Assembly (NCBI GenBank): GCA_030917985.1
Contig: JAUPTR010000288.1
Span: 1-15,524 of the forward strand
Length of the DNA stretch: 15,524 nucleotides
Direction: 5' to 3'
Source of the DNA: Pseudomonadota bacterium
GTDB lineage: Bacteria; Pseudomonadota; Gammaproteobacteria; Burkholderiales; SCOH01
Numbering within the stretch: position 1 is the first letter of the stretch; each line of letters begins with the position of its first letter. A model generated the notes under the pieces. The model saw only the letters and a program-made list of their open reading frames with translations, had not been told where the DNA came from and did not search any database. Positions 1-6,661 of the stretch are shown one piece after another. The position numbers and the translations under genes were made by a program.

Positions 1-620
1 TTAATATCAGCTATCCGTCCACGCAGCAGCCGTTGCCGCTATTGGCGGATACATACGTCGATGCTGCAGTGCAGGGCTGTCGTAATCAGTTTGCGCCACG
101 CATTCATTTTGTCACCCACAGCATGGGCGGGATTCTTGCCCGCTGGTATTTGCAGGGCCATGAAATACCCGAGGCAGGCAGAGTGGTGATGCTCAGCCCG
201 CCCAATCATGGCTCTGAATGGGTTGACTGGCTGCGCGACAATTTTCTGATGAAGCCATTGCTCGGGCCTGCGGGGCTGCAACTATCCACCGACAGCGAGC
301 TTCTGCGCGGTCTCAAGCCTTTACGGCTGGAGATCGGGGTGATTACCGGAAGTGGCGGACGTGGCTGGTTTGGTATGCCAGAGCCCAACGACAATGCCGT
401 GACGGTTGCCAGTGCGCAACTGGAAGAAATGCAGGATTTCCTGGTGGTTCCACACAACCACGTCAGTATCCGCCGCAGCGAACACGTGCTGCGGCAAACG
501 CTGGCTTTCCTTCGCGATGGCCGGTTTGCGCCAGCGCCACCGGCGCCGTCCTCGCTACCCGCTCCTGTTCAGGAGGAGATTGTCGGGGCCATATTGCCGC
601 AGGTTGCGGGCCTTCCCTAA
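1..620 (+). CDS. Alpha/beta hydrolase (lipase/esterase-like), 5' end outside window
   Basis: The reading frame is open from the left edge (first full codon at base 3) to the TAA at 618-620, so the start lies outside the window. The visible part begins with a typical lipase strand (NISYPSTQQP). It then has the nucleophile elbow HFVTHSMGGI (Ser codon at 120-122) and a conserved segment VVMLSPPNHGSEWVDWL. The T-H-S-M-G elbow and the following PPNHGSE are usual in bacterial lipase-like or PGAP1-like hydrolases that cleave ester bonds. A C-terminal His in PHNHVSIRRSEHV may be the catalytic base. The last 30 or so residues are Pro/Ala-rich and look like a non-catalytic tail. The substrate cannot be told. 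The TTG at 33 is in frame but is not a likely start, because conserved fold lies upstream of it. It overlaps the convergent ClpP-like gene by 4 bp. Confidence 0.8.
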   Translation, partial: NISYPSTQQPLPLLADTYVDAAVQGCRNQFAPRIHFVTHSMGGILARWYLQGHEIPEAGRVVMLSPPNHGSEWVDWLRDNFLMKPLLGPAGLQLSTDSELLRGLKPLRLEIGVITGSGGRGWFGMPEPNDNAVTVASAQLEEMQDFLVVPHNHVSIRRSEHVLRQTLAFLRDGRFAPAPPAPSSLPAPVQEEIVGAILPQVAGLP

Positions 621-1273
621 CTGGTGGCGGGTTTGTCTGCCTTGTTTTTCAGGCGCAGTGCCTTGGCAGGATCGGGTTTGCTGCGCTGATTCATCCGGTT
701 GAGCCGCCGGCGGATTTCATCCGAGTCCATCCAGATGTCTTCTCCACGCAGAATGCTGTCGATTTCCTCGCGTGTCAGAAAAGGATGGCAGATACGTGAC
801 ATGGTCTTTTCAAACCATTTGCCTATCGCCAGTACCTGAGCGTGCTGCTCGTTGCCTTTGCCAATAATGCTGCTTGAGTAGTTGTGAAACATCAACTGGC
901 AATTGTCGTGCACGATCAGTTCGTGCCCGGCGAGAAAAATCATGGCACCCATCGAATAGGCGCGGGCTTCCAATACCGTAATTACGTGCGCCTTGGAGGC
1001 GCTGATGTTGTTGATGATTTGCAGTCCGGTGTCAAAATTGCCGCCGGGCGTATTAAGGTGCAGCAGGATCATGTCGTTTTCGCCAGCCGTGCGCAGCGTG
1101 TTCAACAAGTCTGTGTATGCCAGCGGCGGGCCGATTTCGTCGCTGAGATAGAACGATATCTGCCGCAGTGTCAACTGCGTTTCATGGCGCCTGAACAGAG
1201 GCGTCTCGGTATTTGTTGTTTCTTCATCTTCATCCGGCTTGGCATCGGGCAGGCTGGGGTAGCGTCGGGTCAT
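617..1273 (-). CDS. ClpP-like serine peptidase (peptidase family S14-like)
   Basis: This 218-residue protein has the ClpP/crotonase fold signature. A strand-turn LLHLNTPGGNFDTGLQIIN (about residues 70-88) matches the ClpP N-P-G-G region. AYSMGAMIFLAG carries the likely nucleophile Ser107, and CQLMFHNYSS carries His130. RGEDIWMDSDEI (about residues 176-187) aligns with the ClpP RDRFLSAPEA segment and offers Asp179, so the Ser-His-Asp triad appears complete. The first 30 or so residues are charged and unlike the ClpP N-terminal loops that contact ClpX or ClpA. The tail after residue 195 is Lys/Pro-rich and probably disordered. No clpX or tig gene is adjacent, so it is probably not the housekeeping ClpP. 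The ATG at 1273-1271 has only a weak ribosome site. It is a stand-alone gene, convergent with the hydrolase and divergent from the cupin. Confidence 0.75.
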   Translation of the reverse strand: MTRRYPSLPDAKPDEDEETTNTETPLFRRHETQLTLRQISFYLSDEIGPPLAYTDLLNTLRTAGENDMILLHLNTPGGNFDTGLQIINNISASKAHVITVLEARAYSMGAMIFLAGHELIVHDNCQLMFHNYSSSIIGKGNEQHAQVLAIGKWFEKTMSRICHPFLTREEIDSILRGEDIWMDSDEIRRRLNRMNQRSKPDPAKALRLKNKADKPATS

Positions 1274-1351
1274 GGCAGGGTGGCCTGTGTCAGATTAATG
1301 GCTTTGCTGATAACTGTAGAATATATGGCTATTCAATTTCTGGATCGAATC

Positions 1352-1720
1352 ATGCCGAATATCGTGTCTTTCTCACAACAATCGCCCGATCCCGTGTTTG
1401 ACCGTCCTCGGCCAGAGCGCCTGCTTGCGGGTAATCCGCTGCGCACTACCTGGAATCATTATGACCGTGCTGGCGGTAAGTTCAGTTGTGGTGTCTGGAA
1501 ATGTGAACCTGGATGCTGGCGGATTGAGTTTGCGCCAAACAAGGATGAGTTTTTTTGCGTGATCGAGGGCAGGGTAAGGCTGCATCAGGAAGATGGCGTA
1601 ACCATTGATATTGGCCCAGGCGAGGCTGCGGTTATTCCGGCTGGTTTTGTCGGAAAGTTTGAAGTACTTGAAACCGTTAAAAAATATTACGTGATTCAGG
1701 ACTGCTCCATGACAGACTGA
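1352..1720 (+). CDS. Small single-domain cupin protein
   Basis: This 122-residue protein is one beta-barrel cupin domain. GGKFSCGVWKCEPGCWRIEF is followed by the cupin core NKDEFFCVIEGRVRLHQEDG and then GPGEAAVIPAGFVGKFEVLE. This order resembles the cupin_3 (DUF861, ureidoglycine aminohydrolase-like) group. The usual metal-binding histidines are not obvious: the first motif has N-K-D-E-F and the second motif has no His after P-A-G-F. Metal binding and enzyme activity are therefore doubtful. The start at 1352 (MPNIVSF) is preferred. An in-frame ATG at 1325 would add nine residues, but it falls just after a TAGAAT that could be a -10 box. Longer in-frame extensions upstream run antisense through the ClpP-like gene and are rejected. 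It is transcribed away from that gene. The function is unknown. Confidence 0.75.
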   Translation: MPNIVSFSQQSPDPVFDRPRPERLLAGNPLRTTWNHYDRAGGKFSCGVWKCEPGCWRIEFAPNKDEFFCVIEGRVRLHQEDGVTIDIGPGEAAVIPAGFVGKFEVLETVKKYYVIQDCSMTD

Positions 1721-1835
1721 TCCGGCATATGAGGTATCTGCACTTATTAGTGTGCGTCCTCTAAAGGAAATCCCTAGACTGGCTGCAAGTGTTAAGCAGA
1801 TGTAGTGAGACCGAGCATTGCCTCTGCTACCAGAA

Positions 1836-1853
1836 TCCGGCCACAAAGCCGGA
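1836..1853 (+). repeat. Small hairpin in the phasin leader
   Basis: TCCGGC and GCCGGA form a perfect 6-bp stem with loop CACAAA, ending 38 bases before the phasin ATG. No T-run follows directly, so it is unlikely to be a terminator for the cupin gene. It could be a 5'-UTR stem that stabilises an abundant mRNA. The rest of 1721-1891 shows no promoter that can be called with confidence. Confidence 0.4.
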
Positions 1854-1891
1854 ACATGATGGGTTAAACGAATTTTTTACCGGAGGATATT

Positions 1892-2287
1892 ATGGTAGTC
1901 GTTGAAAAAATCAAATCGATCGCTTCGAACGTTGCTGACAACAAACTGGCTCAGAATGCCAAAGACACCGCTCAGCAAGTATGGTGGGCTGGTCTGGGCG
2001 CCGTTGCCCGCGTTCAGGAAGGTGGCAACAAGGTATTTGCTGAACTGGTGAAAGAAGGCGAAGCCGTTCATCAGCGTACTCGCAAAACCATCGAAGACAA
2101 CGTTTCCAAAGGTTCTTCGGTTGCTTCCGACAAATGGGGCAAAGTTGAAAAAGTTTTCGAAGAGCGCGTTGCTAAAACACTGAACAAAATCGGTGTTCCG
2201 AGCCGCGATCAAGTTGAAGAACTGAACAAGCGCGTTGCTGAATTGTCGAAGCTGGTTAAAAAACTGGCTGAGCAAGAGCAGGCTTAA
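1892..2287 (+). CDS. Phasin family protein (PHA granule-associated)
   Basis: This 131-residue protein matches the poly(hydroxyalkanoate) granule-associated family related to PhaF/PhaI. The core is WWAGLGAVARVQEGG followed by KVFAELVKEGE (residues 31-57). After a Lys/Glu-rich amphipathic helix comes P-S-R-D-Q-V-E-E-L with a leucine heptad pattern (residues 103-126) that should form a coiled coil. Family members coat the surface of intracellular PHA granules and control their size and number. The long DNA-binding KPAA-repeat tail of PhaF is absent, so it is PhaI-like in architecture. The ATG has a very strong GGAGG at 1882-1886, 5 bases upstream. Codon choice is more uniform than in neighbouring genes, which fits high expression. 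No PHA synthase is in the window. The following terminator makes it a single-gene transcript. Confidence 0.88.
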   Translation: MVVVEKIKSIASNVADNKLAQNAKDTAQQVWWAGLGAVARVQEGGNKVFAELVKEGEAVHQRTRKTIEDNVSKGSSVASDKWGKVEKVFEERVAKTLNKIGVPSRDQVEELNKRVAELSKLVKKLAEQEQA

Positions 2288-2340
2288 TTAAGGTTTTCCT
2301 CTGAACCCTTGCCGGATCAGCGAGGGGGATGAGTCCAGAA

Positions 2341-2368
2341 TTGCGGCGGGGGTACCCCCCCGCTGCAA
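2341..2368 (+). repeat. Strong GC-rich hairpin downstream of the phasin gene
   Basis: Bases 2341-2352 pair with 2357-2368 in a 12-bp stem with one G-U pair (G2345-T2364) and the four-base loop TACC. It lies 53 bases after the phasin stop and has no T-run, so it is more likely an mRNA 3'-end stabiliser than a terminator. It is the first of three successive hairpins. Confidence 0.7.
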
Positions 2369-2373
2369 TATTC

Positions 2374-2394
2374 CGGCGGGGCTCTATCCCGCCG
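2374..2394 (+). repeat. Second hairpin downstream of the phasin gene
   Basis: CGGCGGG (2374-2380) and CCCGCCG (2388-2394) form a perfect 7-bp stem with a 7-base loop. It follows the first hairpin after 5 bases and precedes the terminator by 30 bases. There is no T-run. Confidence 0.65.
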
Positions 2395-2424
2395 TGTCTC
2401 TCCGATCCTTGTCCTATGTCGCTT

Positions 2425-2453
2425 GGTCTGCCTTCGGGCAGACCGTTTTTTTT
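2425..2453 (+). terminator. Rho-independent terminator with TTCG loop
   Basis: GGTCTGCC (2425-2432) and GGCAGACC (2437-2444) form a perfect 8-bp stem closed by a TTCG tetraloop. One G and then eight T residues (2446-2453) follow. It ends the phasin transcript about 165 bases after the stop codon and insulates the tetR gene. Confidence 0.93.
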
Positions 2454-2516
2454 CGGAAAGCTGCATCAGTATACGCTAAAGCCGATGCTTGTACAGCTTG
2501 CCCCGGAACGGTCCAA

Positions 2517-2533
2517 CGATGCTATTATCATCG
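2517..2533 (+). promoter_or_regulatory. Candidate operator and -10 region upstream of the TetR-family gene
   Basis: CGATGCTATTATCATCG is a 5-bp inverted repeat around a 7-base centre. The centre contains TATTAT, a good -10 hexamer match. TTGCCC at 2498-2503 could be a -35 element, but the 19-base spacing is long. A dyad over a -10 box, about 110 bases before a TetR-type gene, is where an autoregulatory operator would be expected. This is inference only. The rest of 2454-2639 shows no gene. Confidence 0.35.
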
Positions 2534-2639
2534 CTGCTCTGCAGGCCAATACGGATGCGGTTGTCGGCAGTATCGCCCGCAGATTCCGGCGGGTCGTGTG
2601 TCCGGCATGCCAGAAAAAAGCCCGATACAAGAGGTGGAG

Positions 2640-3287
2640 ATGGAGAAAAAACCACGGCGCAGAACGCCGGAGCGGATCATCGAGGCCAGCCTGGCCTTGT
2701 TTAACGAGTTGGGTGAGCCAAACGTCACCATGGCGGCGATTGCGGACGAACTCAATATCAGCCCGGGTAATCTTTATTACCACTATCGGGACAAAGAACA
2801 AATCGTCAATGCGCTGTTTGCCGAGTTTCGCCGGGAAATGGAGGAGTTGACCGACAATACCTTTTCCGAACCGATTTCGGTTGAAGATATCTGGCTGTTT
2901 CTGCATCTGCTTTTCGAAAAAATCTGGAATTACCGTTTTCTCTACCGCGATCTGGTCGACTTGCTCAGCCGTTATCGGGTGCTGGCCGCCCAGTTCAAGC
3001 AGGTATTGGGGCTGGACGCCAAGCTGATTGCCGAGTTGTGTCAGGGCTTGGTTGAGTCAGGAGAGATGCGCGCGTCGCTGGGAGAAATCCAGACGCTGGC
3101 GGTGAACATGACGGTGATTGCCACATATTGGTTGTCCTTTGCGTTTGTCCGCAATCCTCGCGGCAAAATGGACAGTGAGGAGCTGAGCAGCGGCGTGTAT
3201 CAGGTGATGTCACTGCTGACGCCATTCCTGAGTGACGACGCGCGGCGCCATGTTGAAGCGGTATCGCTGCAATATCTCGAGGAATGA
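2640..3287 (+). CDS. TetR/AcrR family transcriptional regulator
   Basis: This 215-residue protein has a TetR-type N-terminal helix-turn-helix. TPERIIEASLALFNELG (residues 9-25) leads to VTMAAIADELNISPGNLYYH (residues 29-48) and YRDKEQIVNALF, with the recognition helix around SPGNLYYHY. The ligand-binding half contains NYRFLYRDLVDLLSRY (residues 97-112), which resembles the TetR C-terminal domain PF13972, a group that includes the PHA-related regulator PhaD. That likeness and the phasin upstream make PHA control possible but unproven. The ATG at 2640 is chosen for its GAGG at 2631-2634, 5 bases upstream. An in-frame ATG at 2608 would add 11 residues without an obvious ribosome site. The stop is 1 bp before the GST start, so the two are coupled. 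Confidence 0.85.
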   Translation: MEKKPRRRTPERIIEASLALFNELGEPNVTMAAIADELNISPGNLYYHYRDKEQIVNALFAEFRREMEELTDNTFSEPISVEDIWLFLHLLFEKIWNYRFLYRDLVDLLSRYRVLAAQFKQVLGLDAKLIAELCQGLVESGEMRASLGEIQTLAVNMTVIATYWLSFAFVRNPRGKMDSEELSSGVYQVMSLLTPFLSDDARRHVEAVSLQYLEE

Positions 3288-3288
3288 C

Positions 3289-3906
3289 ATGATCCAGGTT
3301 TACGGTCACGCCAGAACCCGTAGCCTGAGGGTGTGCTGGGCGCTGGAAGAAATCGGCGCCGAATACCGGTTCATTGATGTCGATTTGCCTTCTGGTGCCG
3401 CAAGGCGTGAGCCCTTTATCAGTCTGAATCCGGGCGGCAAAGTGCCGGTATTGCTTGATGGCGATCTGGTGCTGACCGAATCGCCTGCCATTGTCACCTA
3501 TCTCGGGGATCAGTACGCTCCCGGAAAGCTGGTGCCAGCGGTGGGGACGTTATTGCGGGCGCGTTATGAGCAGTGGAGTTACTTTGCCGTGACCGAGCTG
3601 GAACAACCCTTGTGGACCATGGCAAAACATCGCTTTGCCTTGCCCGAAGCGCGCCGGGTTCCTGCCATGATTGACTGTGCGGTATGGGAATTCGGCAGGA
3701 CATTGAAGATTCTGGAAAAGGGCTTGCAGGGTCCGTATATCCTTGGTGATGCCTTCTCGGCGGCGGATATCTTGCTGGGCCATACTTTGCTCTGGGCGCA
3801 GGCATTCAAACTGGAGATGAGCTCTCCGACGCTTCTTGATTATCTGCAACGCTTGTCATTACGGCCCGCTCTGGCGCGCGCTATGGCGCGTGAAGCAGCT
3901 GCCTGA
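3289..3906 (+). CDS. Glutathione S-transferase family protein
   Basis: This 205-residue protein has the two-domain GST layout. The thioredoxin-fold half starts MIQVYGHARTRSLRVCWALE, where Ser12 sits at the usual catalytic position. It contains the cis-Pro motif GGKVPVL (about residues 49-55) and the glutathione gamma-Glu contact TESPAI (residues 63-68). The helical half includes the conserved capping segment GPYILGDAFSAADILLGHTL, with the family's conserved Asp in S-A-A-D. It would conjugate or reduce electrophiles with glutathione in the cytosol; the substrate is unknown. GAGGA at 3279-3283, inside the last codons of the regulator, serves the ATG with 5-base spacing. The 1-bp gap to the TetR gene implies one transcript, with this GST as a likely target or co-product of the regulator. 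Confidence 0.88.
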   Translation: MIQVYGHARTRSLRVCWALEEIGAEYRFIDVDLPSGAARREPFISLNPGGKVPVLLDGDLVLTESPAIVTYLGDQYAPGKLVPAVGTLLRARYEQWSYFAVTELEQPLWTMAKHRFALPEARRVPAMIDCAVWEFGRTLKILEKGLQGPYILGDAFSAADILLGHTLLWAQAFKLEMSSPTLLDYLQRLSLRPALARAMAREAAA

Positions 3907-3945
3907 GTTGTGGCTGTATCTGTGTTTGCTTTTTTTGTGCCTGGA

Positions 3946-3983
3946 AAACGACCGTTTGTCGTTTGCCTGTCCTGTTTGTCGTT
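3946..3983 (+). promoter_or_regulatory. Dyad plus repeated half-site upstream of DAHP synthase
   Basis: AAACGACCGTTTGTCGTTT (3946-3964) is a 7-bp inverted repeat with a 5-base centre. Its right half recurs as GTTTGTCGTT at 3974-3983, exactly 20 bp after the copy at 3954-3963. No T-run follows, so a terminator for the GST gene is unlikely. The two-turn spacing on one DNA face suggests binding of a dimeric regulator. A possible -10 box, TAATAA, lies at 4012-4017 with no convincing -35. Confidence 0.35.
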
Positions 3984-4050
3984 CCATTCCTGCAACTGCT
4001 GAATAACTGGCTAATAATGAATTCATCCCGTTAAATCAAAGGGGTGGATC

Positions 4051-5070
4051 ATGCTGGTTATCATGAATCGTGGCGCAAGCGAGGCCCAGATCAGCGCTGT
4101 AGTGGAGAAAATCCGTGCAGCTGGCTTGACTGAGCATCTTTCCAAGGGCGTTGAGCGCACCATCATTGGCGCCATCGGCGAAGAGCGCAAGCTGGAGCCG
4201 GAAGCCTTCGAGTTGCTGCCCGGTGTTGAGCAGGCCTTGCACATCGTCAAGCAATACAAGATAGTTGCCCGAGAGTGGCATCCCCAGGACAGTGTCGTCG
4301 ATATTCGTGGTATTCCGCTGGGGGGCAATAGCGTGCAAATCATTGCCGGGCCGTGTTCGGTGGAAACCCAGGAGCAGATGGACCTGGCCGCGGCCGGGGT
4401 TGCGGCTGCAGGATGTCGTTTGATGCGGGGTGGGGCTTTCAAGCCGCGCACCAGTCCCTATGCCTTTCAGGGGCTGGGCAGCAAGGGGCTGGAGTATTTC
4501 CGCCATGCCGCAGACAAACATAATTTGCCGATTGTGACCGAGCTGATGGATGTGCGCATGCTCGAAACCTTTCTGGAATGGGATGTCGACGTGATCCAGA
4601 TTGGCACCCGCAATATGCAGAATTTCGATTTGCTGAAAGAGGTCGGGCGCGTCAACAAGCCGGTCATCCTCAAGCGCGGCATGTCTGCGACGATTTCCGA
4701 ATGGCTGATGGCGGCCGAGTATATTGCCGCCGGAGGCAATCACAATATTATTTTCTGCGAGCGAGGCGTGCGTTCATTCGAGACAGCGTATCGCAATATG
4801 CTCGATGTGACGGCGATACCCGTGCTGAAGCGCGAAACCCACCTGCCGGTGATTGTTGATCCCAGTCATGCGGGAGGCAAGGCGTGGCTGGTGCCGGCGT
4901 TGTCGCGTGCTGCTGTCGCGGCGGGGGCCGATGGATTGCTGGTGGAAATGCATCCCAACCCCTGCGAGGCATGGTGTGATGCGGATCAGGCATTAACACC
5001 GCAGGAATTGCAGGAGCTTGTTGCTGTGTTGCGACAGATTGCCGGCACACTCGGTCGCAGCTTGTGTTAG
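4051..5070 (+). CDS. aroF: 3-deoxy-7-phosphoheptulonate (DAHP) synthase, type I-beta with N-terminal regulatory domain
   Basis: It catalyses the first shikimate-pathway step, joining phosphoenolpyruvate and erythrose 4-phosphate. Residues 1-70 form the ferredoxin-like/ACT-type regulatory domain of Thermotoga-type enzymes, which mediates feedback by tyrosine or phenylalanine. The TIM barrel follows. AGPCSVET holds the metal ligand Cys102. RGGAFKPRTSPYAFQGLG (residues 126-143) and KRGM (from Lys208) form the PEP site. CERGVRSF (236-243) and DPSHAGG (270-276, His273) follow, then Glu299 in VEMHP and Asp310 as the remaining likely metal ligands. At 339 residues it is full length. The ATG has AAGGGG at 4039-4044, 6 bases upstream. 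Prephenate dehydrogenase lies 666 bp downstream, with only the OsmC gene between. Confidence 0.95.
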   Translation: MLVIMNRGASEAQISAVVEKIRAAGLTEHLSKGVERTIIGAIGEERKLEPEAFELLPGVEQALHIVKQYKIVAREWHPQDSVVDIRGIPLGGNSVQIIAGPCSVETQEQMDLAAAGVAAAGCRLMRGGAFKPRTSPYAFQGLGSKGLEYFRHAADKHNLPIVTELMDVRMLETFLEWDVDVIQIGTRNMQNFDLLKEVGRVNKPVILKRGMSATISEWLMAAEYIAAGGNHNIIFCERGVRSFETAYRNMLDVTAIPVLKRETHLPVIVDPSHAGGKAWLVPALSRAAVAAGADGLLVEMHPNPCEAWCDADQALTPQELQELVAVLRQIAGTLGRSLC

Positions 5071-5131
5071 GTCAAAGGCTTTCGTCCATCGAACCGGTTA
5101 AAGTAAACGAATCTTTTGGCAAGGAGTGCAT

Positions 5132-5593
5132 ATGAGCGATAGCGAAGGCAGTTTTGTGATTACCCTGGAGCAGCAAAAGGATTTCCAGTTTCTGGTGAAA
5201 TGGGATAACCCGAATGTTCCCGAGCTGCTGGTCGATGAGGCTGCGCCCCTGGGGGAAGACGCCGGCCCCAACCCAAGCAGGATTCTGTCGCTGGCGGTGG
5301 CCAATTGCTTGTCTGCCAGCCTCTTGTTTGCCTTGCGCAAGTTCAAGAATCAACCTGAGCCGCTCAAGGCTACGGTGACCACGCAGATGGTACGCAATGA
5401 AAAGAACCGCCTGCGTGTGGGCAAAATTGCCGTAGATATCCAGATGGGAGCGGCAGCGGCTGATTTGCAGCATCTGGAACGGGTGCTGGCGCAATTCGAG
5501 GATTTCTGTGTGGTGAAGGAGAGTGTGCGCAGCGGTTTTGCCGTCGATGTGACAGTGCGTGACGGCAGTGGCGTGATTGTGAAACAGCCTTGA
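5132..5593 (+). CDS. OsmC family peroxiredoxin-like protein
   Basis: This 153-residue protein has the OsmC/Ohr fold. GPNPSRILSLAVANCLSASL (residues 45-64) carries the conserved Cys59. EDFCVVKESVRSGFAVDV carries the second Cys126. Known OsmC and Ohr proteins use this pair to reduce organic or fatty-acid hydroperoxides with lipoyl or thiol donors. The subgroup (OsmC, Ohr or YhfA-like) cannot be fixed here. Start choice: AAGGAG at 5121-5126 stands 5 bases before the ATG at 5132. A GTG two codons earlier falls inside that ribosome site and is rejected. It lies 61 bp after the DAHP synthase gene in the same direction and ends just before a terminator, so it may share that transcript. Confidence 0.85.
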   Translation: MSDSEGSFVITLEQQKDFQFLVKWDNPNVPELLVDEAAPLGEDAGPNPSRILSLAVANCLSASLLFALRKFKNQPEPLKATVTTQMVRNEKNRLRVGKIAVDIQMGAAAADLQHLERVLAQFEDFCVVKESVRSGFAVDVTVRDGSGVIVKQP

Positions 5594-5620
5594 TTGTTTT
5601 ATCCTTTCTGGCTTTCGTCG

Positions 5621-5650
5621 CCGGCGGTGTTACCGCCGGTCTGTTTTTTT
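5621..5650 (+). terminator. Rho-independent terminator after the OsmC gene
   Basis: CCGGCGGT (5621-5628) and ACCGCCGG (5632-5639) make a perfect 8-bp stem with a 3-base loop GTT. TCTG and then seven T residues (5644-5650) follow. It closes the DAHP synthase/OsmC transcript 27 bases after the stop codon. Confidence 0.88.
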
Positions 5651-5735
5651 CGGCGCCGCCTTCGGTTTCTGCCACATTCCGCTTTTGAATTCCTGAAGCC
5701 TTCTGCCGCGGCGCCCGATTCTTCTACCGCAATCC

Positions 5736-6635
5736 ATGACTACAACAAACAAGATTAATAAACTGGTGGTGATCGGCGTTGGCCTGATTGGTGGATCCTT
5801 TGCGCTGGCGCTGAAGCGTGCGGGCCTGGTAAATACCGTTACCGGTGTGGGTCGATCGCCTGCCAATCTGGATACTGCCCTGCGTTTGGGCGTGGTCGAT
5901 GAAATCTGCGTGGATCCAGCCAGCGCCGTGGTTGACGCCGACATGGTATTGCTGGCTGTTCCCGTTGGCCAGATGGCTGGTGTCATGGCTGCCATCGCAC
6001 CGGCTTTGCCTGAATATGCCGTGGTGAGTGATGCGGGCAGCACCAAGCAGGATGTGGTCGCTCTGGCACGCCAATTCCTGCCGCAGCATCTGCCGCGTTT
6101 TGTTCCGGCACATCCGATTGCCGGCGCCGAGAAAAGTGGCGCCGAAGCCGCGCTGGTTGATCTGTATTACAACAAGAATCTGGTGATTACGGCCTTGTCC
6201 GAGAATACCGCTGATGCCATCAAGCGGGTGCGGGATCTGTGGCTGGCCTGTGGCGCCAGAATCCGCGAAATGACGCCCGCCGAGCACGATGGGGTATTTG
6301 CCGCCGTCAGCCATCTACCGCATTTGCTGGCATTTGCGCTGGTGGATGAAATTGCCGCCAAACCGAATGCAGAGCAGTGCTTCCGCTTTGCTGCATCAGG
6401 TTTTCGCGATTCAACGCGCATTGCCAGCAGCAGTCCGGAAATGTGGCGCGATATCAGTCTTGCCAACCGCAATGCCTTGCTGGAAGAGTTGCAGCAATAT
6501 CAGCAGCAATTGACGCGTTTGCAGATGTTGCTTGCCAATGCCGATGGTGAAGGCATGCTGGCAATGTTCACGCGCGCGCGCGATGCCCGCAATCACTGGC
6601 TGACTGAAATTCTCGGTTCTGGCAAAGCCGAATAA
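5736..6635 (+). CDS. tyrA: Prephenate dehydrogenase (tyrosine biosynthesis)
   Basis: It oxidatively decarboxylates prephenate to 4-hydroxyphenylpyruvate with NAD(P). The Rossmann motif is GVGLIGGS (residues 14-21). The other family motifs follow in order: SDAGSTK (98-104), AHPIAGAEKSG (125-135) with the likely catalytic His126, VSHLPH (191-196) and GFRDSTRIA (222-230), whose Arg is expected to bind the prephenate carboxylate. The 299 residues give a monofunctional enzyme, with neither a chorismate mutase nor a C-terminal ACT domain, so feedback control is not evident in this protein. The ATG at 5736 lacks a clear Shine-Dalgarno, but no other start fits before the Rossmann strand. A terminator precedes it, so it needs its own promoter, which I could not identify. 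The 8-bp inverted repeat GGCGCCGC (5652-5659)/GCGGCGCC (5708-5715) lies in that leader. Confidence 0.93.
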   Translation: MTTTNKINKLVVIGVGLIGGSFALALKRAGLVNTVTGVGRSPANLDTALRLGVVDEICVDPASAVVDADMVLLAVPVGQMAGVMAAIAPALPEYAVVSDAGSTKQDVVALARQFLPQHLPRFVPAHPIAGAEKSGAEAALVDLYYNKNLVITALSENTADAIKRVRDLWLACGARIREMTPAEHDGVFAAVSHLPHLLAFALVDEIAAKPNAEQCFRFAASGFRDSTRIASSSPEMWRDISLANRNALLEELQQYQQQLTRLQMLLANADGEGMLAMFTRARDARNHWLTEILGSGKAE

Positions 6636-6661
6636 ATCCCTGTTTTCCGGCTACTGAACTC

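Noticed and set aside
884..1351. Long in-frame N-terminal extension of the cupin gene
   Set aside because: It runs antisense through the ClpP-like gene, whose catalytic motifs are clear, and it shows no protein-like features of its own.
1877..2275. Phe-rich 132-codon reading frame antisense to the phasin gene
   Set aside because: It is the mirror of Lys/Glu-rich phasin codons (AAA and GAA read as TTT and TTC). It has no ribosome site, and the sense strand has a clear family match and a strong Shine-Dalgarno.
2394..2639. N-terminal extension of the TetR regulator
   Set aside because: It would translate through the phasin terminator; the ATG at 2640 has a good ribosome site and begins at the normal family position.
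4036..4743. 235-codon minus-strand frame opposite DAHP synthase
   Set aside because: It is antisense to a gene with every active-site motif in place and shows no recognisable domain.
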